Source: Podaxis mareebaensis (taxonomy: Eukaryota > Basidiomycota > Agaricomycetes > Agaricales > Agaricaceae). From it: a stretch of DNA of 64,000 bases. Of this stretch, positions 11,068 to 22,494 are shown piece after piece. Below the pieces are notes generated by a model. That model saw nothing but the letters and a program-made list of their open reading frames with translations, was not told the DNA's origin and made no database searches. The DNA is taken from positions 1-64,000 of the forward strand of contig JAEUWP010000418.1 in assembly GCA_018524725.1 (NCBI GenBank), in the 5' to 3' direction. Each line of letters starts with the position of its first letter. The stretch's first letter is position 1. Position numbers and translations under genes: made by a program.

Positions 11068-11769
11068 TCATTGCATTGACAGTTGTAGACGGAACATCCT
11101 ACTTGGTTTTGATACGACTTGGGAGGCCTGATCCGGTTGCCTCACTCGATGATTAGGTTGGACATCACTGAGGGGGAGACGCCGATCCTGAGGGCAGTCA
11201 TAAGCATAATGACCCGGAGCTCTGCGATTACATCTTTGACACATGAAGTTCGGGCAGTCCATGGCCCAGTGTCCAAAGCCATGGCATTGCAAACATTGGT
11301 CGTATTCAATAGTCGTGGTTGCACCATGGGCATCGAGTTGGACCGGATCGTAAACATAGGAGCTCGGACAATCTCTTGCCCAGTGTCCAAAGCCACCACA
11401 TTGGAAACACTGGTCGTATCCAATGGTCGTGGTTGCACCATAGGCATCAAGACGGATCGGATCGTAATCGTAGGAGCTTGGACAATCTCTCGCCCAGTGT
11501 CCAACGCCGCCACATCGAAAGCATTGGTCGTTGTAGATTTTCGTTGCGGTGCGGCGCATGTTGGGCTTTCTCAGGTCAAAGTGGTAAAAATTGTTAAAGT
11601 GATCGTTAATCCAGAATACTGTCATGCCCTTTGCATACCCACGAGTCCTCGTGTTGATGGCTAAGAATAGCCTGTTGAGCAGTAATAAGTGTGATTGCGT
11701 GTCGACTTGGGCCTCGACACAAATAAGCCGAAGCCGCTGCGCATGGGAATATGCGACCCCAAGCTTCAA
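11068..11769 (-). CDS. CCHC zinc-knuckle protein with internal repeats
   Basis: The ORF has four zinc knuckles: CFRCGGVGHWARDC, CFQCGGFGHWARDC, CLQCHGFGHWAMDC, and an expanded CQRCNRRAPGHYAYDC (CX2CX6HX4C). The first three are followed or preceded by a 38-residue (114 bp) repeated unit with the spacer YDP(I/V)(R/Q)LDA(Y/H)GATTTI. CCHC knuckles usually bind single-stranded RNA or DNA, as in CNBP/Gis2 and retroviral Gag. No reverse transcriptase or protease is seen nearby, so a Gag origin is unsupported. The first 80 residues look unlike the rest and the true start may be internal. The stop lies 41 bp before the kinase start, so the two may be one gene. Confidence 0.55.
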   Translation of the reverse strand: MKLGVAYSHAQRLRLICVEAQVDTQSHLLLLNRLFLAINTRTRGYAKGMTVFWINDHFNNFYHFDLRKPNMRRTATKIYNDQCFRCGGVGHWARDCPSSYDYDPIRLDAYGATTTIGYDQCFQCGGFGHWARDCPSSYVYDPVQLDAHGATTTIEYDQCLQCHGFGHWAMDCPNFMCQRCNRRAPGHYAYDCPQDRRLPLSDVQPNHRVRQPDQASQVVSKPSRMFRLQLSMQ

Positions 11770-12419
11770 GTCCCACGAGGAAGCATCTGGATTATTCTTT
11801 GGAATCTATTACACAATGGAGCGGTAGGTTTGATCTCTTGGACGCTATCTCTTCGTATTGGATATGGAGAGTGTTCCAACTCCAGGGTATAGCCTACTAT
11901 GGATGCTTCCAACCACTGACCTTCCGTAGCTACCCCCTCTTATTCGTCTCGATCTCAAAACATGAATATCCATCTTGTGTCTCAATAACTGGTACACCGG
12001 AGTATAGACTACGTAGCAAAGCGTCAGTTTTTTTCTATGCAATGCTCCCTCGTCTCACACAACATCAAAATTGAACAACGGGAGTGGTCATGTAAAAGCA
12101 AAGAAAAAAAAACGACCAAGAAACTTATGGAAGTGCTCGATGATAAGATGCGCTCCTTGGTATCACCTTCTTCGTATGCTTTCTTTTTGCCAACCCCTGA
12201 ACCCATTCTGCGGAAACATGACCAGCTACGTTCGACGCATGAACCCAGCAACGCACTCAGATCCAAAGGCGGATTTTTTCGCGCTTGCGGGAAAAGATGA
12301 AGTTGTGAAGTATTGGAGTGAGGCCAGTGTTAACCACCTCATTCATCCTTTCAGTGCACTTTGGCACAAACAAATCAGGAGGATGGCATCACGCACGGAA
12401 TGGGCTATGTACTAATTCG
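11770..12419. other. No gene recognised
   Basis: Short overlapping ORFs occur on both strands (up to 114 aa), but none has a recognisable motif or matching splice sites. A purine-rich A tract lies at about 12105. The stretch probably contains the 5' region of the CCHC gene. Confidence 0.4.
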
Positions 12420-13055
12420 AAGCCCCGGCGTCCTCGTCGCTCGGCAGCAAGCTCGGACGCGAATAGCATCTGGATTGATGGTAGGGTCCTCCTTTCCGGG
12501 GTCTCCTGAACCTCTTGGATGAAGCCCCTACTGTAATCATAGCCAGAGGGGTGCAGGGGTTAGGAGGTGCTTTTATGTGATTTCCTTGCGCGCGTGAGCG
12601 TGCTCTTTGTTCCCTGTGGCGGAGTCAGCGGGGGCGTTGGGCCACCGGTGGCTAAACTTAATACGGCATTATGTAACGCCAAGATGAGGCGAGAACTTGG
12701 CAGAAGGAAGCTAAGGTGTTTTGGATTTATTTATTATCAAGTCTCGAACAACGCCACTGCGCTGTCTCTTTGTCTTGTTCTGTCAAGCAGCAGAAGGAGT
12801 GAAGAGTGAGATGCAGAGAGTGTGGTCGACGTATTTGCGGTCTGGGTTGAGTGAGCGGGAGAGCTGGGGGAGTGGGACAACGGTGAATATTTAAATAAAT
12901 AAATATGGATAGTGATGGGAGTGACTGACGCTGTGACGCATGTGTCTCCTGGATTTCTCTCCTTGGCCTTGCGGTGTCGTTGTCTCCCTGCCTCCTTCTT
13001 TTGTCCCCTGTCCGACCCTCCCTCGCTCTCTTTTACACTCCCTCCTAGATGGACC
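12420..13055. repeat. Segment X upstream of the tetraspanin gene
   Basis: This 5' flank and probable promoter resembles segment X in units A and B. Shared features are the catagccagaggg core (12540), the GC-rich cttgcgcgcgtgagcgtg (12590), and a C/T-rich tract with ccctccctcgctctc just before the start codon (13015-13030). An AT-rich aatatttaaataaataaat sits at 12886. Because this copy keeps its CpGs, it shows what copy A probably looked like before decay. Confidence 0.5.
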
Positions 13056-14777
13056 ATGTCAAACCCAACTCGTGAGTCCCTTTCTTCCCCTCCCCAGTGT
13101 TCAATTTCACTGACTGGTTTCGGCACATCCTTATTTTTCCGATTATCTTTACACGCTGACTATTGTTGGACTCGTACTCGTGGTCGCATTCCTCACGGGT
13201 TACCACTCTATTGGTCATCTCTTCTTTCGGCTTTCGAACTTGGCGGCTTTAAACCGCACAGTCGGTCCTCGTCCTCCGAGTCCCACGACGCCAACAGTAC
13301 CACCTCCCAAGCTGCATCATCTACCCACCCAATCCTAAACGACCGCACGCGGCTCATGCCACCCAACACCAACACCTCTGGCGCTGGCGCCTCACCCGTC
13401 GGCACGGGCATCTCACTCGAACGTCCCATAGCGCCTTTCATGTCCCGTAATGGTTCCTATACCAACCTCAGCAGCGGTCAAAACAGCCCGACCCGGTTGC
13501 AGAGTCCAAGCTCGGACCACAAGCTCATGTCGGAGAGCAGTAGTGTGTCGTTGACTGTGAACTATTTGCCGACCAAGTTTTCGAGCACGATGTTGAATCC
13601 GGGGACGAGGAGGAGGAAGGGAGGGAAGAAGGGTGCTGTGGGAGAACCGCAGTTACCGAAGATGGGTGGGGGTGTGGAGGCGTTTAAGAGTGGGGAAGCG
13701 AGGATGCCTGAGGAGGGGGATGACGATTACGATGGTGTGAATTTGAAAAGTGGGAGTTGGTTTGCTGCGGCACAGGCTGGTGCAAGGAAGATGAGGTGGA
13801 ATAGGTTCAAGTGGACCTTGTTTGTATCAAACGTCGTTGTGAGTCTGTAGATTAATGGGTTTTTGTTGGTTTTCTTCACTGATTTCTTCGGATTCGACAG
13901 CTCACCGTCTATACGCTAGCTGCCCTCATCGTCTGCCTTCTTGTTTGGTTCGACGTCTGGTCAAAATCCGATATCATCCGTGTTGGGAACCGGACTGAGC
14001 TGGTGATCTCGACGTTGGCTGCTGCGATGGGTGTATTTACATCACTTATCGGATGGGCTGGTATCCTACTCAACAACCGATCCTTCCTCGCCATCTACAC
14101 CCTCCTTCTTTGGATCACCTTCATCTTCCTCGTTCTCCCGGGTTACCTTACATACAAACGACATACCTTCAACCTTGAAGGTAAAATTAACGCCCAATGG
14201 TCTCGGGATCTCGGCGCCGAGGGCCGCCTCCGCATACAAAACCAACTCAAGTGCTGCGGATACTTTTCCCCCTTTATCGAAGCGACTGTCTCGCAGACGT
14301 GTTACTCGAGGAGTATATTGCCAGGATGCAAGTTGCATTATCTGCAATTTGAGAGGATGGTGTTGAGCAGATGGTATACGGTCGTTTTCGCGCTTGTGCC
14401 CGTTCATATTGCGTCTATGGTTGTAGCGCTGTTGTGCTCGAACCACGTGACGTATAGGTTTGGGAAGGGGATGATGCCAAAGGCGTATAGGTTGAGTATG
14501 AATAGTATGGCGGTGATCATGGATAACTATGCCAGGTGCGTTCTGACCGCCCTTTTATTTTTGGGATTGATGATGATTAATTGATAATGTTTTTTTGCGT
14601 CTATCTAGTCAACTAGCAGAACAGTATGGGAATGATGTTGCGTCGGATGTGTTGGCGAGGTCGCGGTCGAATTTGCAGTTAGATGCGTTGCCGACTGTTG
14701 GGTATTCGCAGAGCAAGACGCCGAGTGTTCAAACGTCAACAAAGTATGATTCGGTGGCGACGAGGGGATCGGAGTGA
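13056..14777 (+). CDS. Tetraspanin-like membrane protein
   Basis: Three exons fit the frame: 13056-13838, 13901-14535 and 14609-14777, giving 528 residues. A long Ser-rich, low-complexity cytoplasmic N-terminus of about 245 residues precedes four membrane segments: around FVSNVVLTVYTLAALIVCL, ELVISTLAAAMGVFTSLIG, FLAIYTLLLWITFIFLVLPG, and TVVFALVPVHIASMVVALLC. The large extracellular loop has the tetraspanin signature NQLKCCGYFSPF and later Cys residues (SQTCY, LPGCKL). Tetraspanins organise plasma-membrane complexes; fungal Pls1/Tsp2 relatives act in polar growth. At 528 residues it is longer than most. A GTGAGT at 13072 could begin an extra intron that would shorten the N-terminus, so that part is less sure. 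Confidence 0.75.
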
Positions 14778-15508
14778 TCGGGCCTTCTTCCCCCGCTCTT
14801 GCCTTTCCTGAAAATTATGACCTCTGAACGATATGCTGGGATTTCACTCGTCGTTGCACCCCATCTCATCGGACCTTTTCCTTCCATATCTCGTTTTCCC
14901 TCGCTCATGAACGTCAAGTCGATTATTGGACTTTCAAAACTTAGAAACAGCGGCTGGGCTAGAGACTATAGACTCTCTTTTTAATTACAACTTACATTCT
15001 CACTTTCCCTCTCTTGACGCTTTCTTTCGTTCCACGCAACCTAGCTAATCGTAGTATAGGACAAAACATGGACCTACAAAAGCTTTTAATCAATCATTGG
15101 ATGTCATTCCACGCATTTGGACTTGGCCCCAGATAATTGATGTCAGGAACGCCTGTGACGTCTTGACGTAGATTGTGATCTACTTATACTTGTTTTGATG
15201 GTATCAATGCGGAGAGGTTGTGTTTGCTTGTTATTTACTTAGCGTGATCATGGTCGTGTACACGCCGGGCGGAGCTAGGTCCCTGGGAGACTCCTCGGAA
15301 GGGACTTGGAGACGTTGGGGTATATAACACCTGTCTGCATACTAGGGGCTCTTGCTTCTATCACCGACGGACGTGTCGACGCGTTGTCAACACCTTTTGG
15401 CGACAACATCATACGGCTCGACGACGACAGGGTATAATTACCTGGGGTGCGATAATATTGTACGGGCGAGACGTCTCTTGGTTGACGAACTGACGAAGAA
15501 TAAAGACA
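14778..15508. other. Intergenic: tetraspanin 3' end and DHTKD1 promoter
   Basis: No gene is seen. A reverse 115 aa ORF at 15275-15622 overlaps the start of the next gene and has no domain. The stretch must contain the 3' UTR of the tetraspanin gene and the promoter of the next gene, but I see no clear TATA box or terminator. Confidence 0.5.
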
Positions 15509-18500
15509 ATGATGTTGTCGAGACGCGCTGTTGGGTCTCGCGTTCCGAGGGCTGTGGGTTCTGTGGTTTCGGTCAAGGTTCTCTATGGAGGGTTGGTGAC
15601 GACTCCGAGGAGAGGGTATCATGATGAAAGTTTTGGGTATAGGCCACCGCCGAGATATGTTTTTCCGGATTGTGAGCGTCCTGCTCCTACCCCTGTCTCG
15701 TCTTCACTCCGTATTCCTTATCTCTTCAACGGTACTCACGTCGTTTTGTTATAGATACCGCCAAACAACTTTCCAACAGACACCATAATGCCACTCTGTT
15801 ACGGTACGTCGACTCTATGCGTACACATGGTCATAGGGCAGCGCGGATCGATCCTTTGGACTTGATACACCGCGAGGAAGTCGCTGCGCTTGACCCAGCT
15901 CGGTATGGATTGACTGAGCGAGGGAAGAGGTATGATGTTGATGGGATTTTGTGGACGAAGAGGGTGGGAGAGGGTGAGGGGCAGGAGGAAATGTGGACTT
16001 TGGAGGAGATTGAGAGACATTTGAGGGAGGTTTATGTTGGGAGGATTGGATATGAGGTGCGTTTGATTGTTTACTTTGTTGTCTTTCTGAGCATTGATAA
16101 TTTTCGTGGTTAGTATATGCATTCACCGTCCAAGACGGAACGCCTGTGGTTCTCGCACTTGTTGGAATCTCAGACTTTACCTTCGCCGACGGATAAGCCG
16201 TTGCTTACGATTGATGAGGAAAAGAAACGGAGAATCCATGCGTTGTTGGCGCGTAGTGAGGTTCTAGATCATTTCTTGCAGGCCAAGTTTCCCAATTTGA
16301 AACGCGTGAGTTTTTATTTTTGCTTTGCCTTGGGTTTAGAGAGTTGATTGTGTGGGTTGGGTAGTATGGATTGGAAGGAGGCGAATCGATGCTCCCTGCG
16401 TTGGATACTTTGTTCTCTTCTGCTGCTCAAGGTACATCGCCTATAATTCTCACTCCGGACCTGGCTCACGGTATATTGATGTTCTTAGGGGGTATTCAAC
16501 ATATCGTCCTAGGTACGGTCACATTTGATTTCCCGTAATCGCACACTGATCGTCTCGTGGTCTAGCTATGCCCCACCGAGGTCGCTTGAACCTTCTCACG
16601 GACTTGTTGCAATACTCTCCGACAGCACTATTCCACAAGATTAAGGGCGGCTCGGAGTGGCCCGAGGAACTTGGCGCTGAAGGCGACGTACTAAGCCACC
16701 TTGGTGCGTTCGATATCTTAGGATACCATGTGTTCTTATTTGACCGGGGGTCTTTTAGTGTCCTCGCCAACACTGCAGTACGAGGGTGCAGAGAATCCGC
16801 TGAAGGTTTCACTACTCCCAAATCCTTCTCATCTCGGTCAGCAATCACGAGTTTCATTCATTCCACGACTGTGTCCACTAACTTAAACATTTGTTCTCTT
16901 ACTTTTACTCAGAGGCCGTAAATCCCATCGCCATGGGTAAAACTCGCGCCAAACAGTTTTCGCTGCTCAAGACATCACCCAAAGATTGTCAACTTGGTGA
17001 CAAGGTTATGTGTGTGCAATTGCATGGCGATGCAAGTTTCACGGGTCAAGGCGTCGTCATGGAGAGTCTTGGTTTGAGTAAGTACACATCTAGTCTTATT
17101 ATTGAGGGCTTCCGAGGTTGACTAAATATGCACAGGTAACTTGCCACACTTTACGAGTGGTGGAAGTGTCCACTTGGTTGTTGAGTAGGTCTTTTGTTTT
17201 CCTTTGTTAGCGGTCAGACCGACTAACTGTTGTCGTGCCCTTCAGTAACAAGTATGTCTCCCCCTCTTGAACATCACGGACATGGCTCTCTCATCTTGAT
17301 TATACAGCATCGGATACACAACTCCCGCTTCGGGTGCAAGGTCTTCAGCCTACTGTTCGGACATTGGAAAGGCTATCAATGCCCCGGTTTTGCACGTCAA
17401 CGGTGACTATCCCGAAGGTATGCCGTTTTGCCTATTCCGGAATCTGGTGATGTTCACGAGGGACAGATGTGGCTCGCGCTATGGATATTGCGTTCCGATA
17501 CCGTAACTACTTTAGAAAGGTGAGTATATGCGTTGTCGTCGAACGCCTTGAAGCTAAGCCATGCGTCCAGGATATCATTGTGGATTTGTTGGTGTACAGG
17601 CGATGGTACGTCCCTCCTTACCCTGTCCTGCGTGCATGCACTGACTGGGATCGGGTTTAGGGGGCACAACGAATTAGACTTGCCTGGGATCACCAGTCCA
17701 CTCATGTACGAGAAGATAGCGGCGAGAAAATCGGTACCAGAACTATACGAACATAAGCTCCTAGTCCGCTCCCCCGGTCCTATCTCCTTATCTCCCTCGC
17801 TGACATGACTTCCTAGTCCGAGAACGTCTTAACGCAAGAAGACATCACTACCGTCCGATCAACATATAAATCTCATCTCGAATCTCAACTCTCAAAGGTA
17901 TCCACCTACGCGCCCGCACTCTCCTCTGCACCTATGCTCCAACAACAATGGGCCGGGATCGTCTGGCCCGCGAGTGCCGAAGCTAAACGAACTGTAGAGG
18001 TTGATACGGGTGTAGAAAAGAACGTGCTGAAGCGTGTCGGAGAGGCGTCGGTATGGGTTCCGGAGGGCTTCGAGATTCACACAAAGTTGGGCAGGCATGT
18101 GAAGAATCGTTTGGGAAGTTTGGAGAAAGGGAAGGGGTTGGATTGGGCTACTGCTGAGGTCCGCTCTACTTTCTCCGCTGTTTTCACGCTGGCATACAAA
18201 TTGTGTTTCCTGTGTAGGCTTTGGCGTTTGGTTCGTTGATGCTTGAAGGTTTTGATGTCAGGATCTCGGGGCAGGACGTCGGGAGAGGCACGTTCAGCCA
18301 TCGACATGCGATGTTGGTTAATCAGAAGACGGAAGGTGTGATTGTACCGTTGAATGAGGCTTTGGGTGCAGAGGGGAAGTTAGAGTTGGCCAATAGTGAG
18401 TCTCTTGAATGCTTCATTGGTTGTGTGAAGTCACGAGAGGCTAATGGTGTTCGTGTTGTTTGTTAGGCTCTTTGAGCGAGTTTGCCGTCCTTGGGGTGGG

Positions 18501-19537
18501 TAATTGCTTTGCCGACCGCACACTTAGACTGATTGATTGACTGAACAGTTTGAGTATGGCGCTAGCTGGGAGAGACCGACGTTACTCCCAATTTGGGAGG
18601 CTCAATTCGGTGACTTCTTCAACGGTGCACAGGTTGTTATCGATACCTACATCTCCTCATCCGAGAGTGAGTCGCCTCTTCAAACGCTACTTCACCCGGA
18701 GACTGACCCCGCTCAAATAGCTAAATGGCTTAAACAAAGCGGCATCGTCCTACAACTTCCGCACGGCCTCGATGGAGCCGGTCCTGAACATTCATCATCC
18801 CGCGTCGAACGTATGCTTCAGCTCACCAATGACAGGTACACTGAACAGGAGGCCGATCCAACCAGTATCAACATGCATGTCGTGTTCCCTACAACACCTG
18901 CACAATACTTCCACTTGTTAAGGAGGCAGATGAAACGAGGGTACAGGAAGCCTTTGGTTATCGTTGGTCCGAAGGGGCTTTTGCGACTTGCGGTATGTCA
19001 CTTACCTTGTATTATCTTTTCTGGAAATATTTGGACTAAGTATGCGGACGTATGACGCAGGCATCTTCTTCGGCGTTGGCGGACTTTGAACCTGGAACGA
19101 AGTTCCAACCTGTGCTCCAAGACCCACTCGCGAACCTGTCCAAGACGAAGCGCATAGTCCTGCTCACAGGAAAACTCTACTATGAACTCATTAAGGAGCG
19201 CGAGGCGCGCAACCTCGTTGACGAGGTCTCCTTCATCCGTGTTGAGGAACCCGCGCCGTTCCCGTTCACACAACTCCGTGAAACGTTAGAGAGTTACGGT
19301 GACACCTTGAGTGACGTAGAGGTGTGCTGGGTACAAGAGGAACCGAGGAATCAAGGTGCCTGGAGTCATGTGAAAGAAAGGATTGAGAGCGTACTGGAGG
19401 ATGCCGGAGTGGATGTGAGGAGGAACTGGCTGGGATATAAGGGAAGGAGGGAGAGTGCGATCCCGGCGCCTGGTATTGGGAAGATATATGCGAAGCAGCA
19501 ACGGGATGTTATCGAAAGTGTGTTTGAGGGGTTGTGA
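15509..19537 (+). CDS. DHTKD1: 2-oxoadipate dehydrogenase E1 (DHTKD1-type)
   Basis: This is a thiamine-diphosphate E1 enzyme of about 900 residues in many exons (first intron 15672-15754). The start [18 protein letters not shown] is Arg-rich and lacks acids, as in a mitochondrial presequence. Order of motifs: [19 protein letters not shown]-like [54 protein letters not shown] with VNNNIGYTTP (TPP and Mg site), [52 protein letters not shown] and [16 protein letters not shown]. Length and residues such as [11 protein letters not shown] match DHTKD1 better than the longer 2-oxoglutarate E1 (KGD1). The family decarboxylates 2-oxoadipate from lysine and tryptophan breakdown, handing the product to E2/E3. 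Confidence 0.9.
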
Positions 19538-20445
19538 GCATTTAGTGGCTCGCCCAAGGAGGTCTTTTCTATTTTGGTCCGGACGTAGGACCCTTTGGGT
19601 TTGTGTATCTATTTTGTATGGTATCCGTCAGAGTGTAGAGTCTCGTTTGATTATCTACCTCAAATTTTTCGGCTTTTTGTTAACTACGACCGTCGGCAAG
19701 CTAATTCGAGGCTTTGCAGACACATACGTGTGAATATCGATTCAATGAGGCTAAAGATGGTGGTTGGTGGAGCTGGGCAATGAATAACCTATAGTAGTTC
19801 ATTGTGGGAGGGCAAGGCGAGCGTGGAGGGATTGGGATTGAAAGGCGATAGAGTGAGAATGGGGTAGCTTCTTGTGCCATCGCTCACCGGGACCTATCTA
19901 CATCTTCAGTGGAAACGAATAACAAGGAGGTTCCAAGACAGTGTTATAATGGACGTTTCTATTCTACGAAACGAGCGCCAAAAAATAAATATCTGATAAG
20001 GCTATAATTAACCTATTCGGCTCCTTTGGTGTCGGCCATCTCGACCATGTCACACCCACTAAGCATGCGCACTAAGCTCAAGTCAAAAGATAAGTGGCTG
20101 TCTGCGGTTCCTTCCTACGATCGTACGTTTATCGAATGTCACAGTACGCTTTCCTCAGATTAAGTATAACCTTGTGTCAGAAAGCATCCAGTGTGGCGGT
20201 TCGAGCCCGCGAAGTCAAAAACAGTACTTGGATGTCAAAAGCTCTGAAAATAGAGATGATAAGTCCGACGTAGGAATTGAAGCATCCTTAATCGAGACTG
20301 AAGATAATTTTTGGTACTACGGAAAGGGTCGGTGTAGTTGCTAAACCGGTCTCGGAAGAACGGATGCAGTGAGAACTTTGGGGCCAACAGCAGTGATACT
20401 TAAACCCCTCACAGAAGCTGGACACTTCACACTGTGCTGTCAGCC
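19538..20445. other. Intergenic
   Basis: Probable 3' UTR of the E1 gene followed by the upstream region of the lectin-like gene. No ORF with a domain is present. A tRNA-like T-loop sequence at 20198-20208 was examined and rejected. Confidence 0.5.
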
Positions 20446-21073
20446 ATGTTGCCCGAATACGACCTTCCCAACAAGTACTTTTTCATTCGGCACGTGTCAT
20501 CGAACCTTGTCCTTGATGTAGGGAGTAATACTCCTTGGTCGGTGAGTATTCAATGATTTATTCCGATAATAACCGCCACCGACGACGCACAATCAGCCCG
20601 CAAGAGGTGCCGTTTTTCTCCATCCTCGCGAGCCGGGAATATATGGGCACGATCATCAGTTGTGGAGCTTCGAATTGGTTCCGGGGCCAGAGACCCTAGC
20701 AAGAGGATGGTATCGGATCGTCAACAAGCAGACTAGAATGGCTTTAGAGGTCGAGGCTCAAGGTAAGTCAGGTATGCTAGCAGGTAGTAAGCGAAACTAA
20801 AGAACAATTCTGGCTATAGAGAGTGGTGAAGAACAAGGTGCACTTGGAGGTTCAATAATACAGGCTGAAAAAAAAGGTCCAGAGCAAAATCAGAACCAGT
20901 TATGGAAGTACGATTCGAAGCTGAGAACGTTGATACCGTGGGGCGACAAGATTAAGCTACGTGTCACTGGAAGGAAAGGGATGGCGTATCCATTGAATGA
21001 TGTAGTCGCTCGACTAGCGGATGACGATGAAGACTGCGAGATGCAGTGGGAGTGGGCACTCGATAGATCATGA
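20446..21073 (+). CDS. Ricin B-like (beta-trefoil) lectin-domain protein
   Basis: The gene is assembled from three short exons: 20446-20541, 20597-20762 and 20820-21073, with GTGAGT and GTAAGT donors and frames that join cleanly. The product is about 170 residues. Beta-trefoil repeat hallmarks appear in order: YFFIRHVSSNLVLDV, then HQLWSFELVPG with GWYRIVNKQTRMALEV, then NQNQLWKYDSKLRTLIPW and a C-terminal MQWEWALDRS. The QxW-type signatures (HQLWSF, NQLWKY) are typical of ricin B and fungal actinoporin-like or agglutinin lectins that bind galactose-type sugars. There is no signal peptide, so it is likely cytosolic, as in many mushroom lectins. Sugar specificity cannot be read from sequence. 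It converges with the next gene, 91 bp apart. Confidence 0.7.
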
Positions 21074-21164
21074 AGTCACAATTGGGTTTATTTGCATAAT
21101 TTATTACGAAGAAAGCAAAATAAACAAGATCGTACGGTAGGAAGGCCGGCGCTGAGAATACCTT

Positions 21165-22494
21165 TCACCATCTGATTTTTTCTGGGAAGAATTTTGCAAT
21201 GAGACTCATGTAATACGGTTTAAGCTTCTCCGGGTCCACGGGATCATCACTCTTGCTGTACAAATCATACGGGTTAAACGCTCGAACAGCAGCGAGCGCT
21301 TCTTCGTCTGTGTCATTGCATAGATGTTTATAGGCGCCCTCGCGATGCCATCTAAAAGCTTATTTATCAGTCCTCCGAGCTCCCCGAAGATCCCGAAGTG
21401 AATTGGACGAACGGGTAAAAAGAGTGATAACGGATCATCCAAAGGCCCTCCTTCGGGAGAGTGCATTGGTCTTTGAGAACAAGATACAAGTACTGAGAGA
21501 GGCAATCAGGGACCATATACTTGAAGCCAATGGGTCCAGGGCTTACCTCGTCATGGCCCCACGAAAGAAGGACGTTATCAAGTCCACAGTGAGGTTTATA
21601 GATTCCACACTCGGACATTAACTCCTCATTTGCAGAGTCCGGGTTCAGTGAGAAGGTTTCAGGGTAGATGATCTTGCCTGAGAACCGACATCCGACAGGG
21701 AAAGTGTCCTGTAGATCGCCAGTCAGGCGTTGAACATAAACGAAGCTTACTACATACCCCGACAATAGCCCATTGACCCCTGTAGAAATGTATCTTAGTT
21801 TCGGGAACCTCCATGGCGAAAAGATCACCTACTCGGGTTGGAAGGTAACCAGAAGCTTTCCAAGGTCATGCACAAGACCAACGACTTGCATCCATTCAGG
21901 TTTTCCATCACGTCGAATTGCTTCGGCCGTCTGCAGAAGGTGTTCAATCTGGGTCACGCTTGTCTACTCGACATGGCTTATCAGCTTCTGAACGCATGTA
22001 GGTGCAAACGGCTTCTCACGTCTGGATCGGAATTGTCCTTCACTGTATTGAGAAGCTCCATCGCTTCCCAGATACCTGTGAACGCAAAAAAAATGAGCAT
22101 GATTATAGGTTTGAAATGCTCCGAGAAAGGACATCACTTACCCATCTCTGCGTTACGTAGTTGAGCGAAACGCTTCCGGACCTCGATATTGAAATCGAGT
22201 GTCTGTTTGGCTGAGAGCGGTTGAGCGAGGACGGATCGAGCGATAGACTGAGACGAACCGTGCTGTTCTTGATAGAATACTTTAACGCGATCACATGCGT
22301 CCGCGTACTGTCTAAACTTGGTGAAGTCCTTATCCTCAGCGAATTTGGCTTGAGAATCCCAGCAGCCTTTCAACTGATTAACTGCTCAGGGGCCAGGCTA
22401 CATTAGGTTTTGTGAAACGAGGCAAGTGCGGCTCCCGACCTTCATCAACGGCATCAGATATTTGCTCAAGCTGTTCAAGGGTAGATGGTTTCAT
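21165..22494 (-). CDS. MIOX: myo-Inositol oxygenase
   Basis: The enzyme opens myo-inositol with O2 to D-glucuronate using a di-iron centre. Start is at 22494 ([19 protein letters not shown]) and the stop at 21165 after [12 protein letters not shown]. Family blocks in order: [42 protein letters not shown] (metal-binding His-Asp), [39 protein letters not shown] (further metal ligands), [17 protein letters not shown] and [20 protein letters not shown]. All expected iron-ligand motifs are present. Several introns interrupt it. The exact junction near 22390 is unclear. It suggests the fungus can use inositol as a carbon source or make glucuronate. Confidence 0.88.

Noticed and set aside
11068..11769. 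Retrotransposon Gag
   Set aside because: CCHC knuckles alone are not enough; no LTR, protease or reverse transcriptase is seen nearby.
15509..19537. 2-oxoglutarate dehydrogenase E1 (KGD1)
   Set aside because: Length, the [11 protein letters not shown] start and the middle blocks fit DHTKD1 better.
20190..20222. tRNA-like T-loop ggttcgagccc
   Set aside because: No matching acceptor, D or anticodon arms could be folded around it.
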